Source: Ampullaceana balthica (taxonomy: Eukaryota > Mollusca > Gastropoda > Lymnaeidae). From it: a stretch of DNA of 64,000 bases. The stretch's first letter is position 1, and each line of letters opens with the position of its first letter. This document shows, one piece after another, positions 47,370-58,929 of the stretch. Under the pieces are notes generated by a model. The model was given only the letters and a program-made list of their open reading frames with translations, was not told the origin of the DNA and ran no database searches. A program made the translations under genes and the position numbers. The stretch is taken from the NCBI GenBank assembly GCA_944989445.1, contig CALYLW010000700.1:416889-480888 (forward strand). Reading direction: 5' to 3'.

Positions 47370-47775
47370 CCATACAGCTGGTGTTTATAGTCATTGCAGT
47401 ATACCATACAGCTGGTGTTAATAGTCATTGCCGTATACCATACAGCTGGTGTTAATAGTCATTACAGTATACCATACAGCTGGTGTTTATAGTCATTGCC
47501 GTATACCATACAGCTGGTGTTAATAGTCATTGTAGTATACCATACAGCTGGTGTTTATAGTCATTGCCGTATACCATACAGCTGGTGTTTATAGTCATTA
47601 CCGTATACCATACAGCTGGTGTTAATAGTCATTGCCGTATACCATACAGCTGGTGTTTATAGTCATTGTATACCATACAGCTGGTGTTTATAGTCATTGC
47701 AGTATACCATACAGCTGGTGTTTATAGTCATTGCCGTATACCATACAGCTGGTGTTTATAGTCATTCATGTACCA
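47370..47775. repeat. 34-bp minisatellite, about 12 copies
   Basis: Units of ccatacagctggtgtttata plus gtcattgccgtata, with starts at 47370, 47404 and 47438, an exact 34-bp period. Degenerate units continue to about 47960. Confidence 0.95.
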
Positions 47776-50507
47776 TACAGTTGATTTTTAAAGTTATTAT
47801 TGCATACCTTATAATTGGTTTTTTATAGTCGTTATTGTAAACCTTATAGTTGGAGTTTACAATCAGTGTAGTTGGTTTTTACAGTCATTACCTTATACCT
47901 TATATTTGGTTTTTATAGTCATTAATGTATACCTTATTGTTCTGCTTAAAGTCTGTACCAAAAGAAGCTGTTTATAGTTATTTCGTGACTCAGGTTCCCT
48001 ACAGTTGTTTTTGCTGCGTGTTCCCTGAAGTAGGCTTTTCTTTGAAACGTTTATTTGTTTTTAGGTCTTTTTTTAAAAGCATATTCAATTAAATTATTTC
48101 TACAGTAAATTAATTTACTATCAACATTTTTAAATGTGGAAAAATTGCTTTTGCTTATTTAAGAAAGCTCCAATTAGTTCTTCTTTTCATTCTATCTTCA
48201 TTTGGTTTCATCGTCCGCTTTTATAGTTGAATCCTCCTCCAATGTGTTGAATTGACTACCTCATCTAATGAATTGGATTGACTACATCATCGAATGAGTT
48301 TGATTGACTACCAATGTGGATGTAAGGTTTTTGAAATTCAAATAGAGTGAAAGATGATTTTAAGTTCTTGAAAATCAACACGGGATAACTAAAACATTAT
48401 TTTCTGCTCTTAGTCAATGCGAATGGCCACTATCAAACCGTTGACCCCTCAGCGTGTGTTTGGTTGAAACGTCCGCCCACGTCATTGTTAATCCCCCGAT
48501 TTATCAGTTTCGCAGCTCCGTGGATGACTTTTTTTCCAGCTTGTTTTTAAAAAACGACTTCCACCCCCTCCCCTACCAAGCACACGACCAAAGGTCAAGC
48601 TCTTCAGCTGACTCGAAAATTATCAACTTCCGGTACAGTGTTTGTTAAACTGCTCGTGTCATTCGCGTACCGTAGTGATAACATTAAGTGTGCTCGCAAT
48701 GCCGATATATCTGGGTGGGTCTACTACTGTCAACAATTGGCGCATTTATTAGAATGAGTCGAAACACGAAGATTGAGTTTATTTCTATTCACCTTAGATT
48801 CATCTACATCTAGATGTATTATGTGTATACACGACGCATTGAGACATAAAACCTGCTACCAGGGGAAAGAACCCCAAAAATGTCTTTCAGACTTGTGTGA
48901 ACTTCTAATGAGGAGATTAAAACTTGAAAGTCTCTTGGTTCATCGTGAATGTTAGAGCATATCACATGACGTACAGTCTAAAGGCTTTGAAATACAAACC
49001 TAATAATGAAAACAGTAACAACAGTTTTACGCAATGCCGTTATAAAGAAATGCGTTTTCACGTTCTAGCCGTACTATAAATAGCACAAGAGGCACACTCA
49101 TAAAGCTATCAATTAGTTTAGGGTTGTGGGAGAGAGTGAGAAATGAGGATGTGGTGTTTCCATGATCCATGTGCAATCCAAAGCCCCTCCTCCATCTTAT
49201 TTAATGTTTCAACTCCTCTACAAATCCCCATTTTTTAAACCATCAAACTGTGTTGAACAAGGAAGTCTAATTTTTTTATCATGGCTTCCTGTTGGCAGGC
49301 GCCATGGTTTCCATTTGATTTGGGGAAAAAAAATTATTTAAAAAATAGTCCATGCTGTCTACAGAAGGATTCTAAATCTGCGCGTTTCTTTCAAGCTTTA
49401 TAAATAAGTATGTTCACACAAAAATATATATCAAAATCGCTGTAATCCAGTGCCAGGTAGTCTGTCCAAATTTTGTAATGCCCGTTACAGAAGTTGATGG
49501 ACCCGTAACGTAATTCACGGCTTTGAGCCTCGTAACATGCACATGGAATGAAAGTTTTCTTGGATGAATCTACCACAGTTGTGTACGCATTCATTTAATG
49601 TATGTTCGGATATACTGTTAGATGAGATTGTCACTTCTGCCCTTAAATCAATTGTATCATCCTTAAAATCGCTTGCCTGATGACCGTGTTGTGAAGCAGC
49701 ACTTCTCCATTACATACCAGCAGAGAATGTTCTGGAAGGGAATTAGTTTGTGGCCTAATCTCACGGTACTCAGTTAATTATTGCCTCTAAAAAAAAACAA
49801 GTTGCACTCGAGGTTTTTGACCGCCGTCATTGCTCCGTGTCTGTGTCCTTGTTTGTGTGTGTGTATGTCTGTGCTTTATGTCTGTGTGTTATATGAGAGA
49901 GAACATGTGTTTGTGTGTATGAGAGAACGTGTGTGTTTTTTTTTAAATAATTTTTTTGTGTTTGTTGTTGAAGAGAGTGAGAACACGTGTGAGTGTGTTA
50001 TTTTTATGTAGACATTCCTCTTTTCTATGTGATGTAGAGCGCCATTTTCATTCAACGTATAATACTAATTTATCTTGTTCCGTGCTTCCTAAGTGATTGG
50101 TTTTTAGTTTTTCTACTGCCAGTGATTCTACGGATTTTTTTATTTGGTTAAAGTTCACATACTAGTTCTATATGAGGTTTAGTATATTTGTTTTTTTTGC
50201 ATACACACTTGTTGACACATTATTGGTCGGATTTGTCAGTGTGTTGGATTTTGATTAGAGTCATATTTAATATTTTATTGTATAATAACTGGACAAAGAA
50301 TTATACACATTTGGCTGTTGAGTTCTATTTCTTCCAAATGTGGGCAATCTTCAGGTGTAAGGCGTTTTTAATATTTTATAGGAAAGTGTCATATCTAATA
50401 ATAGCATGTGATAAAACACGTGTAATATTTGCCTTTATTTTGGGTCATAGCAAATATAGTTAAGGCCATTATTTTACATTTAATTGTAAGACTCTCCTTT
50501 TCTCCCT

Positions 50508-50508
<1 letters not shown>
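47776..50508. other. Degenerate repeat tail, then long non-coding stretch
   Basis: Decayed 34-bp units to 47960. A GT-rich irregular tract (tgtgtgtatgtctgtg-type) lies at 49845-50000. ORFs of 60-91 codons have no motifs. Confidence 0.45.

Positions 50509-50510
<2 letters not shown>

Positions 50511-50583
<73 letters not shown>
50511..50583. repeat. Compound (CT)n(TA)n microsatellite
   Basis: About 14 CT dinucleotides switch directly to about 22 TA dinucleotides. Confidence 0.97.
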
Positions 50584-50585
<2 letters not shown>

Positions 50586-51346
50586 CTACAGAGAGATGAT
50601 GTATAGATATCATATAGACAATCGAAAGCATTTGCATTGAAATAGATAACAAGTAAATATATTAAAGCCGACAGAGCTTTATTTGGGTTTTCTCTTTGAA
50701 AGTGTCCAATGTAGTTTCAAGACAAGCAACAAAAATGTGTTCATGTTAATTTTTGTTTTAAGAATATACTAGAACCTTTCCCCGAAGCTGTGCACACACA
50801 TTACTAACATTCAAGATGGCTGGCGACGAACTCAGTTTGACCAATGGTCAGCACGTGGCTGTGACGTCCCAGACACTCTACCAACTTCAACAAGCAGCCG
50901 CCAGACATGGATGACAGTATATGAGGGACAAAACTATTAGTCATGTACTGAAACGTAGAAGTTTTTTTTTGGTGCTTTTAGATACCTTCTTGTTTTATTG
51001 TTTCGTTCTACTCAAGAACATTTCCTGTGTGAAAAACTTATAGTATTCTCCATAGATCATCCTTTATATCCAGAGTTAGACCCAAAGGTTTTGTTTAAAA
51101 GTGACTTTTAACCACTTGAAGAACAAACAATACGAAATACAGCCGCATCACTTATCTGATAGATATACAATTTAGAAGGTACTTTTTAATTATATAAAAT
51201 GAAACCAACAACTGAATCAATTTAAGAAAAGTTTTGACTTTGAATTATTTAGGATAAAGACATTAGGACTGGGATTTAATAGCTTTCCTCAATCATTCTT
51301 TTCATCCCAACTTCCAAACATCAGACGCGCGTGTGTGTTGTTGCAG
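50584..51346 (+). other. Upstream flank of the disordered exon, with a coding-like island
   Basis: At about 50812-50934 a GC-richer island holds an ATG in good Kozak context (ttcaagATGG) and 32 codons to TGA. A second frame is open through the same island to a possible donor (ATGACA|gtatat). The frames disagree and the product is unrecognised, so no CDS is called. The last 60 bases before 51347 are pyrimidine-rich and end tgttgttgcag, a convincing acceptor. Confidence 0.45.
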
Positions 51347-52466
51347 CCATGTCCGCGGTGCCATGCTAAAGTTTGTGACGACAAAGCCACCCCGAGGTCG
51401 ATCGCCCAGTGGCTCCGGTACCCCGGACCGTGACGTCACACACCGTCTATCACGTGAGACCTCGCCGTCGTCAACGTCTCTGAGGACCCACTACTCGCCG
51501 CGCATCGTCAGGAAGCACCACTCGTTCTCTCACCCGCACCAACAGCCCGACGGCAGGGTCCCTCCCTCATACCGCACCAGCCCCGGCCCTGCGCGGCCCA
51601 GGACGTACCAGGCACCTCCTGAGTTCAGATCTTCCGGTTCATCCGACCAAGACCCGTACCGCCAGCAGTCGTATCAGCCACAGCAACAGCAGCGTGCCCT
51701 CCAGCAACAGCAGCAGTTGCGACAGCAGCTACAGCCCGGAAGTTTTGCGAACACCAGGTACTCCTACCAGCAGGCGGCGGCCAACGATTCGGGCACCCCT
51801 TACGCAACTCTGTACTTCCGGGACTCCGGCACCTCGGATCCCCTCAGTCCTACATCCAAAGAAAACAAGTTCCCCCTTGAGCTGAAAGGCCTGTACTCCA
51901 CCACCAAGACCTCGCCGTCCAAGGAAAAACACCACGTCACGTTCGCCAACGACATCCCAGCAAGCGTGGCTCCAGAGGGTCAACTGCAATCCGCGGTCGT
52001 GTCCAGCAGCACAGGTGACCACCGCGAATCCACAACTAGCGCATCGCAGACGGTCACATCCAGTGGGGACGCCCATGGTAACCAGCCGCGGCAAACCTCC
52101 GCCAGGCAGCAGACGTACAATCAGTTCTACGCGGAAACCACGACGCCCAGGTCGTCTGCCCAGCAAACGTTTTACCTCCAGTCGCCGTCTTACAATTCTC
52201 ACACGAAGTCGGAGACATTCACCTCCGAGGGTCACTTCCCGATATACGATTCTCAAACCAGACAAGGTGCTGATACCCTCGGAGATCCCTTCCCTCGATC
52301 GAGACTGACATCATCAGCTGACCACTTCGTCCCAATAGAAAAGTTTCCCCGCTCACCCCCCTCTGGCAGACGGGAATCTCAGCAGCAAGTCGCAGTAGCA
52401 GAACACCAACGTGTTCAGCCGACAGTCGTGCGACCACAGGCCAGTGTCCAGCTGCTGTCGAATCAA
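51347..52466 (+). CDS. Large exon encoding a disordered Ser/Thr/Pro/Gln-rich protein segment
   Basis: An open frame of about 373 codons follows a strong acceptor (tgttgttgcag) and can end at CAA|gtaggt. Without that splice the frame stops at 52475. The first base completes a codon (phase 2). GC content and codon use stand out sharply from the AT-rich flanks, and no repeat explains the frame. The peptide is low complexity: an RGRSPSGSGTPDRD start, SPRIVRKHHSFSHPHQQ, Gln-rich runs near residues 112-129, TLYFRDSGTSDPLSPTSKEN near 160-180, KEKHHVTFANDIP near 195, and HFVPIEKFPRSPPSGRR near 335-350. It has many Ser-Pro and Arg-x-x-Ser sites and no folded domain, signal peptide or membrane segment. 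This looks like a scaffold linker. HHVTFA recalls a phrase in vertebrate tensins upstream of the SH2 domain, a weak hint of linkage to the C1 exons. An in-frame ATG at 51363 could be an alternative start. Confidence 0.75.
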
Positions 52467-53169
52467 GTAGGTTAGCATGACGTGGCAAATAGCATGCGCA
52501 TGATGTTGAGATCCCTTTCAGATCACTTATCACTTGTTATACGTTTTGACAACCTTGTGGTTGCTCGTTTAAAAATATTTTTTAGATCTCTCAGTTAAGT
52601 CTTTAGTCAAAATGATATTTGTGGCAAAATAGTTAACTTTTGAAAATGGAGTTTTATTTTTCTTGTTTCATATAGTAGCGTGGAAAACAATTATGGCTTT
52701 GTTTGTTTGTTTTTAAAATCGATTATGTTCAGTTGACATCCAAATTGGGTTAACTGTCTCTCTGTCTTCGTTTAAATAAACAATCTGTCTTATTTTACCA
52801 ATAGTTTATTGAATGCGCAATGAGCGTGCGGTAGAATTTAAATGTTTACCAGCGTAATTATTATTAGGAACATTATTATTATTATCATTATTAGTACATA
52901 TACTTCAAACAAAATATGTTCGCTGACGTCATCAGAGTGAGGTTCCATATATTCTTAACAAAATACGATTAAATAGTTTGCTTGGAGTACCGTAATTAAA
53001 ATGGTTTAGGACACCGAAGTTCAAGGGACAATTAGAGTACATACGTCAATTGTGACGTTTTGGGCGTGATGCAAGATCTTTTATTAATATGCCTCAACCA
53101 TAAATAAAACAATTACAATAACCGTGCATTCTTTTCATGCTATAGACTATGCCACCTCCTCACTTTATA
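52467..53169. other. Downstream flank, probable intron
   Basis: AT-rich, no further exon recognised. Confidence 0.45.
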
Positions 53170-53193
53170 GATATATATATATATATATATATA
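53170..53193. repeat. (TA)n tract bordering family B copy 2
   Basis: TA dinucleotides directly left of the ctagcg start. Confidence 0.9.
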
Positions 53194-53610
53194 CTAGCGT
53201 ATCACCCGTCAAAAATGACGGAAGTTTTCAGCTGAAATCTATTTATTTTATAAAAAATGCACGGCGCCGACCTTTTTCAAAAGCCCAACTAACTTGTCCT
53301 TGTTTGATAAATACGAAATATTAAACTTTCTGAAATGTACACAAAGTATTTTATAATAGGGGTGGTAGGGCGCCTAAGGCGCCCCGTTTGTTTTTTGATT
53401 TTAGAATTAACCATCATCAAATCCTCTTTTTACATTGATCCCTTTTCCAAAATTAAAATATGAGCGAAAACAATGACGTCATAATATTTTTTACAGCGCA
53501 TATTTAATTTGCACACCTTTTGATGCTTTGGGGCAGTAATTTGGTTTTCCCTGCTTTATAAAATTAGTACCGTCAGGACTGACAGTCACTACTTGGGTGA
53601 CGATTGCATA
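53194..53610 (+). repeat. Dispersed repeat family B, copy 2
   Basis: Starts ctagcgtatcacccgtcaaa and contains the same blocks in the same order as 42026-42420. Differences are an extra gattttagaattaaccatc block near 53397 and a missing block near 53260. It is bounded by AT tracts on both sides. Confidence 0.8.
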
Positions 53611-53614
53611 TTAT

Positions 53615-53622
53615 ATTGTTTA

Positions 53623-53692
<70 letters not shown>
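53615..53692. repeat. Compound (TA)n(TG)n microsatellite
   Basis: TA runs interrupted by aaataaat, then about 12 TG dinucleotides. Confidence 0.95.
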
Positions 53693-54605
53693 ACACCATC
53701 AAATGATGACAGTTAAGGAATGAAATTCCCACCAATGTAATGTAGAGAAATGAACACTGTTATCGGGAAAGACAGAGTCGTCGGTGCATTCACTGACTCC
53801 TGGAGCCTGGCATCTTCCAACCATGGCGGCTTTTACAAAAGTCAAGGAGTAAAGTGCAGCAACAAAAGATTCGTATTTAGCGGCACACAACGGGTGTAAA
53901 CTCCCATGAGAGACTTTTTGAGTTGAAAGTGGTCTTTTTCATGAGTCTGGTACATAAGCGATCACTGTATTCACGATAGTGTCGTTAAAAATAGTCCCAA
54001 AACTCTATCAAGTCATTTCTTGTAACACATAAGCTTACCCCCCCTATGTACAGTAAACTTGTGACGTGGTTGACATTAAATATTTCTGGACCCCCTCCAT
54101 TGCTCGTGTTACCATATATTTTTTTCTAAAACTTATTTTTAAAAAAAGAATATATATATTTTTGATGGAGGAACCAGCGTGATTATAAAACAAACGTCCG
54201 AGAAAAGTTCGTTTTTTGAAAGCTGTCCAAATGTTACGATGACATAATTTTAGTCGACTGTACAGATGAAAATATCTGAGTTCATGACTTCTGACAAACT
54301 GAAGCGAAATACCCACTTCCGTCAAAGAATACGTTACTATATTGCATCCCTCCTAACAACGCGACGCGAAAAATACTTGATAGATATGTAACTAAGATGA
54401 CCTAGTTCCAGGAGCTTTAAGAGCCAGGTAGACAGCAGACGGGCAATCGCCGACCGAGTGAGCCTGTGTTTAGCCTAATTGCCGCTCACATCTGCCTGGC
54501 CCAAACATTTAAATAGGTCACTTTCGTACCTCATGGGAGTTTTGTTTTACCTTCGCCTTTTTCGAACATAAAATAAAAATGTTCTTAACCTTAAAGGCAC
54601 TCCGA
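53693..54605. other. Non-coding stretch, no gene seen
   Basis: Short ORFs only. Nothing recognised. Confidence 0.45.
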
Positions 54606-54885
54606 GTGGAACAGCGAGTGTTGCATTCAGTGGAGGGATTGATATAGCTGGGCTCGATAGTGGAACAGTGGAGTGTTGCATTCAGTGGAGGGATTGATAT
54701 AGCTGGGCTCGATAGTGGAACAGTGGAGTGTTGCATTCAGTGGAGGGATTGATATAGCTGGGCTCGATAGTGGAACAGTGGAGTGTTGCATTCAGTGGAG
54801 GGATTGATATAGCTGGGCTCGATAGTGGAACAGTGGAGTGTTGCATTCAGTGGAGGGATTGATATAGCTGGGCTCGATGTGTGCT
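54606..54885. repeat. 55-bp minisatellite, 5 copies
   Basis: Units starting gtggaacagtggagtgttgc and ending tagctgggctcgata, at 54606, 54660 and 54715 onward. Internal copies look identical. Only the first is one base short and diverged. Confidence 0.96.
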
Positions 54886-55018
54886 TAAAGAGGTTGCGTG
54901 AGCCCAGGGTCGATGTCTGTTTAAAGATGTTGTGTTAGCCTGGGGTCGATGTCTGTTTAAAGATGTTGTGTTAGCCTGGGGTCGATGTCTGTTTAAAGAG
55001 GTTGTGTTAGCCTTGGGC
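54886..55018. repeat. 36-bp minisatellite, about 4 copies
   Basis: Units of tcgatgtctgtttaaagatg plus ttgtgttagcctgggg, directly following the 55-bp array and sharing the ggctcgat junction with it. Confidence 0.93.
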
Positions 55019-55851
55019 CTGTTTCATTTACTGATATATCATGTAAACGCGCAATGCTGTAATACACTTATAGACCATAAACAGTTATTTACCCCGCGAC
55101 CACTCCATCACAGAGTCCACCCCACCATCGACGCCTTCCTTCCCATCTTCCCCATACATTTATTAAAACAAACCAAAAGAAGAATTCAAACCCTTTGGAA
55201 TCCTTCAATAAGCGTTGAAACACGACAGGGGGTAACGTCAGGGGGCAATGCTGGGCTAACGAACTTAAGAGCGAATGTTGTAACAACAAAAATTCCACAT
55301 TAGTCAGATGTATCTTTTTCTTTTTTTTTAAGAGTTGACCGAAAAAAAAATTAAAACAGAAAAAAACAAACTTATTTATAAATACCAGACAGGTGTGTGC
55401 AGGTAAATTGCTTGAAGAACCCTTCAATCGTGTGCACTTTTTCACATTTTATTCACTTATCACCTAGTTATCTGTGGGAAACTTAGTGAATATCTGCAGG
55501 CTTTCAACTCACATGTGAACGCCTTTCACCTGTGTTGTTTTGTTCTGTAGGAACGCCGCTCACCTGGATTCTCTTAGACGACACTCACCCCCCCAAACAC
55601 CCCCTAAATGGTTGTATGGCATCTCCCCAAAAACACATATTATAATCTTAAGAGGAATATTTTATTTATAATGAGTGATCTACGGGGCACTGCTCAAAGG
55701 CTGGCGACCATCGGGCTCATGTGAATTGAAATAATCCTACAGAATTTTTTTTTACTTTTCAGAGGCGACAGGTTCGAACAAGGCAGCTAGCCTCATATGC
55801 TGTAATATCTTGATTTCTGTACGATTTCGTGTGGTATGCGTGGGTGTAAGT
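55019..55851. other. Non-coding stretch, no gene seen
   Basis: The overlapping 118- and 123-codon ORFs on opposite strands are partly fed by the 36-bp repeat and poly-A tracts and show no motif. Confidence 0.45.
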
Positions 55852-56487
55852 CAGTGGCGGCGAACCTATGGCATGCGTGGCACAATCGGCACGCAGAGCC
55901 TCATCAGCCGGCACGCGACTAAAATAATAATTAATTAATCAACAATCACAATAAAATTACACTATGTAATTTTAATATGTATTTTAATCTGTTCTTGAAA
56001 GTTTCACTCGCTTATTTGTTGTCGAACTTGATGAAGCTGAACGGAAGATGTTTATTGAAGGGAAATTGAGGAATTATAATTACCAGAAAGTTGTTATTTG
56101 CACCGTTCTCCGATGGGGATTCAATTGAAGTGGTCATGTTGTCTTGGAGTAATTCCTTTTTACATGACTTTCCAAATAAGGACAAAATTAACTAACTGCT
56201 GCTTAGATGCCACTTAGCAGAAAGACTATTAAAGTACAGATCGAGTCCTGCCAATGGCAAGTGATATTGGTCAGCTACTCACTTAAAAAACGCAGCCTGT
56301 TGCTGAATGTGCTTGGATAAAAGCACGTATATAAATAAACATGACAATCTAGCAATAATGTGTTATACGTTATGCTGTGGTGATACGATCAGAGAAGAGC
56401 AGGTTAAAATTTGTTAACCAGTTATTGAAATTTCAAAAAAGCTCTACCTTGAAAAGAAAATTCTCCATCTGCTTGCAACACTTAAGA

Positions 56488-56813
56488 CAGGGGTCGAGAA
56501 ACCATGGCTCGCGAGCCAGATGTGGCTCTATTGGTGGCTGCATCTGGCTCTCAGACAATTGTTTGTTTTTTAAAAACACGTTTATTCAGACTCCTTTGAT
56601 TTACATATTAATTGCATATAAGAAACAGCATACCAATGTTATTACAAAGAATTCAGAGGCATAATTATTGTAATTTAAGTGTTGAAATTGCACAACTTGC
56701 ACACATTTACTTCAATTTTTATTTTTAAACATAATGTATGGCTCTCACAGAATTACTTTTCAAAATATGTGGTGTTTATGGGTCTCTCAGACCAAAAGTT
56801 TCCCGACCCCGTG
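56488..56813. mobile_element. Nested hAT MITE, 326 bp, exact 8-bp TSD
   Basis: The left end CAGGGGTCGAGAAACCATGG and the right end (inverse CACGGGGTCGGGAAACTTTT) match with one gap, followed by ctcgcgagcc/tctcagacc-type blocks. The octamer acttaaga flanks both sides exactly (56480-56487, 56814-56821). Phrases such as tggctctcagacaattg are typical of 'ctggctct' hAT MITEs. The 95-codon ORF across its left half is chance. Confidence 0.93.
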
Positions 56814-56865
56814 ACTTAAGAGGATGGAGTGTAAGGAGATCACACAGGACAGCACAAAACAGCTG

Positions 56866-56987
56866 TTTTCAGCTTTGAATTATATCAAATGTGACACAAG
56901 AAATAGACTTACAGATAACCTGACTGCTGCATGTCGTGTTCCGCCCAAATTAACAAAAGTATGAGCCAAGGTTTGACGAATTATCAG
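56866..56987 (+). pseudogene. hAT transposase C-terminal fragment
   Basis: Plus-strand reading gives FSALNYIKCDTRNRLTDN, then LTAACRV, and after a one-base frame change YEPRFDELS. FS-x-N-x-IK-x-D-x-RNRLTD and Y-x-P-x-F-x-x-L are signature blocks of the hAT C-terminal dimerisation domain. Only this end survives, and the nested MITE has displaced the rest. Confidence 0.82.
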
Positions 56988-57249
56988 TATGTATAACAGC
57001 AAAATTACATTAAATACGCAAAACCAATCTAGTGGCTGTAATAGAAAAAAAAATTTGTAACATTGAAAATTCTCCTCTTGTTTTTTTCTTCTTTTTTTAA
57101 CTGTAAGTCTTAAGACAAGTGTGTGTTGTTTTGTTGTTTTCGGGTTTCAATTGGAGTGTTAGCACTTTGCAATAAATAATGAGTTTTGGTTGAAATTCGG
57201 GCACGCTGCCCCAAAAAGGTTCGCTACCACTGGTCAAGGTTATATTAAT

Positions 57250-58921
57250 CAGTGGTCCCCAACAATGTGCAGTATCAATTTTTTGTGTGCAATGTTTTAC
57301 CAAATTTACTGCGCGATAATTCTAAAATATTGCGCGGCGTCGTTTAGCAACCGCGCAGCTTAAAGGCAACATTGGTCCCCAACCTTTTTATCGCCGCGGA
57401 CCGGTCATCATTTAACAACGTTACCGCGGCCCGCTGAGGGATTGGGGCGCGGGGTTCGGACATTGATTATTTATATTCGAAATTATTTTGATTTTATATA
57501 GTTTTATTTTGACTTTAAGTTGTATTAAAAATGCCTTCAAAGTAAAATGCAGTTAGCCTACACCACAAAATGAATATAATGTGATTTAACATTAATTTTC
57601 AACTCACTAGAACGCTAAATCAATGAGAACCCTGAGCTTGTTCCTCTGCACCGATACGGCTCCATGTAAGGGGGTCTAAAGGGAGCAATGACACCAAAAG
57701 TCAGCTGAGTAATCTCAAAATTTTTCGACGTGACTTAAATCCAGAACAACGATAGATACATGCTGGATTCGCCTGGTTTGTTGACTGGTGGGTCGTGGAT
57801 CCATTCCTTACCATTTCGTGGGTCCATTTTGGTTGGGAAGAAGGAGTCGAACTCTTTTAAAAGCAAAGGCCAGGGATCGTGCACCAACTGGGAGAATGAA
57901 TGCTCAGGGTCATCACGCCTAAAAAACCCGCTGATTGAAGCATCTCCAAAATGCCTCCGTTTACGCATCGTCCCCACAACGGCAGCTTGGATTTAAAGGA
58001 CCTACCTTTTGTCTGCCAAACATGAAAACAGTAAAGTAGTCATTTTTCCCTAAAGGGTCAGATTGAGTTCATTGAGCAGGCTGAATATGTTACACAGGTC
58101 AGCCAGTTTGTGACCCATTCCTAGTCACTGAAATTTCTATCAGCGGTGACTTCTTTTCCAAGAGATATCTTATCATTGGCTCTTGTAATTCATATACTAT
58201 GGTAAGGAATTTTCCTCTGGTTGACCATCTTATATCTGTGTAGAAAACAAGAAAAGACATGTCGTCTGCGTCCATCTCGCCACAAGCTCCTCAAACAGGC
58301 GCCAGTTAAGTGCCCGCGCACTGATGTGGTAAATCAACTTTTAACAAAATTAAAAACCATCCAGTGACTTGAACAGATCTACTACTGTGATATTGGTTCG
58401 TGTACATAGGAAATCCTCAAAAACATCCTACTGCTAAAGATACGCCAATTAAAAAAGTCATTGCGTTTTATCTGTAGTCGATATCTGTAGACTGCATGCA
58501 ATGTCTTCATCTATGTCCTCAATGCGCCTAGTCACGCGCCGACAAAAGCACATGTGCTATCTTTTTTAACAGCAGCCTCTCATATAGGTTCACAGCAAAT
58601 GACTTTAGTGAAGGACAAGATCATATTCTTCACTGATAGTAAATGTTTTTTTTAGCCTTAACATTACTGCTAACCATTAAATATGATGCTCTTGTTGAAT
58701 TTTCCTTGATTGATACACGTTTCCTGTGTCCTTCGTGTTACCGTTTTGTTTTGTTTTCTATTCAAAAATATCCAGATATTAGTATTTGGAAGCTGGCACA
58801 ATTCCATGGAAAAATACACCATGGCAAATAAAATGGAAATATTTAATATTTCTTTGGCGGCCCGGTACTCTTTGTTCCACGGACCGGTACCGATCAATGG
58901 CCCGGGGGTTGGGGACCACTG
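57250..58921 (-). mobile_element. hAT element, 1672 bp, 8-bp TSD with one mismatch
   Basis: The left end CAGTGGTCCCCAAC and the right end (inverse CAGTGGTCCCCAACCCCCGG) match exactly over 14 bases. Flanks are atattaat (57242-57249) and atataaat (58922-58929), 7 of 8 identical. A second left-end-like copy (cattggtccccaaccttttt) lies at 57370, and the 106 bases between the two match 3325-3416. It starts only 17 bases after the previous hAT element. It encodes a broken hAT transposase on the minus strand. Confidence 0.9.
57620..58560 (-). pseudogene. hAT transposase pseudogene (ZBED/SCAND3-like type)
   Basis: On the minus strand, with frame changes and stops, the order is: VTRRIEDIDEDIACSLQ near 58530; MDADDMSFLFYTDIRW, STRGKFLTIVYELQEPMIRY and LLEKKSPL near 58200; KLADLCNIFSLLNELNLTL near 58080; then an 80-codon open block with LLKEFDSFFPTKMDPRNGKE, WIHDPPVNKPGES; and a final RIGAEEQAQGSH before the stop at 57620. 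These are conserved blocks of animal hAT transposases of the ZBED/SCAN-domain-protein-3-like group. The DExD-type catalytic segment was not recovered in frame. Non-functional. Confidence 0.88.
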
Positions 58922-58929
58922 ATATAAAT

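Larger units (their letters stand above)
55852..57232 (+). mobile_element. hAT element relic, 1381 bp, degraded TSD
   Basis: The left end CAGTGGCGGCGAACCTATGG and the right end (inverse CAGTGGTAGCGAACCTTTTT) are inverted repeats with ggcacg/ggcacgc blocks inside both. Flanking octamers gtgtaagt and gtcaaggt agree at 5 of 8 positions, consistent with an old insertion. It carries a C-terminal hAT transposase fragment on + and a younger nested hAT MITE at 56488-56813. Confidence 0.82.

Noticed and set aside
51625..52533. Minus-strand and alternative-frame ORFs of 60-178 codons over the large exon
   Set aside because: They are shadows of the GC-rich plus-strand exon, which has the longest frame and the splice acceptor.
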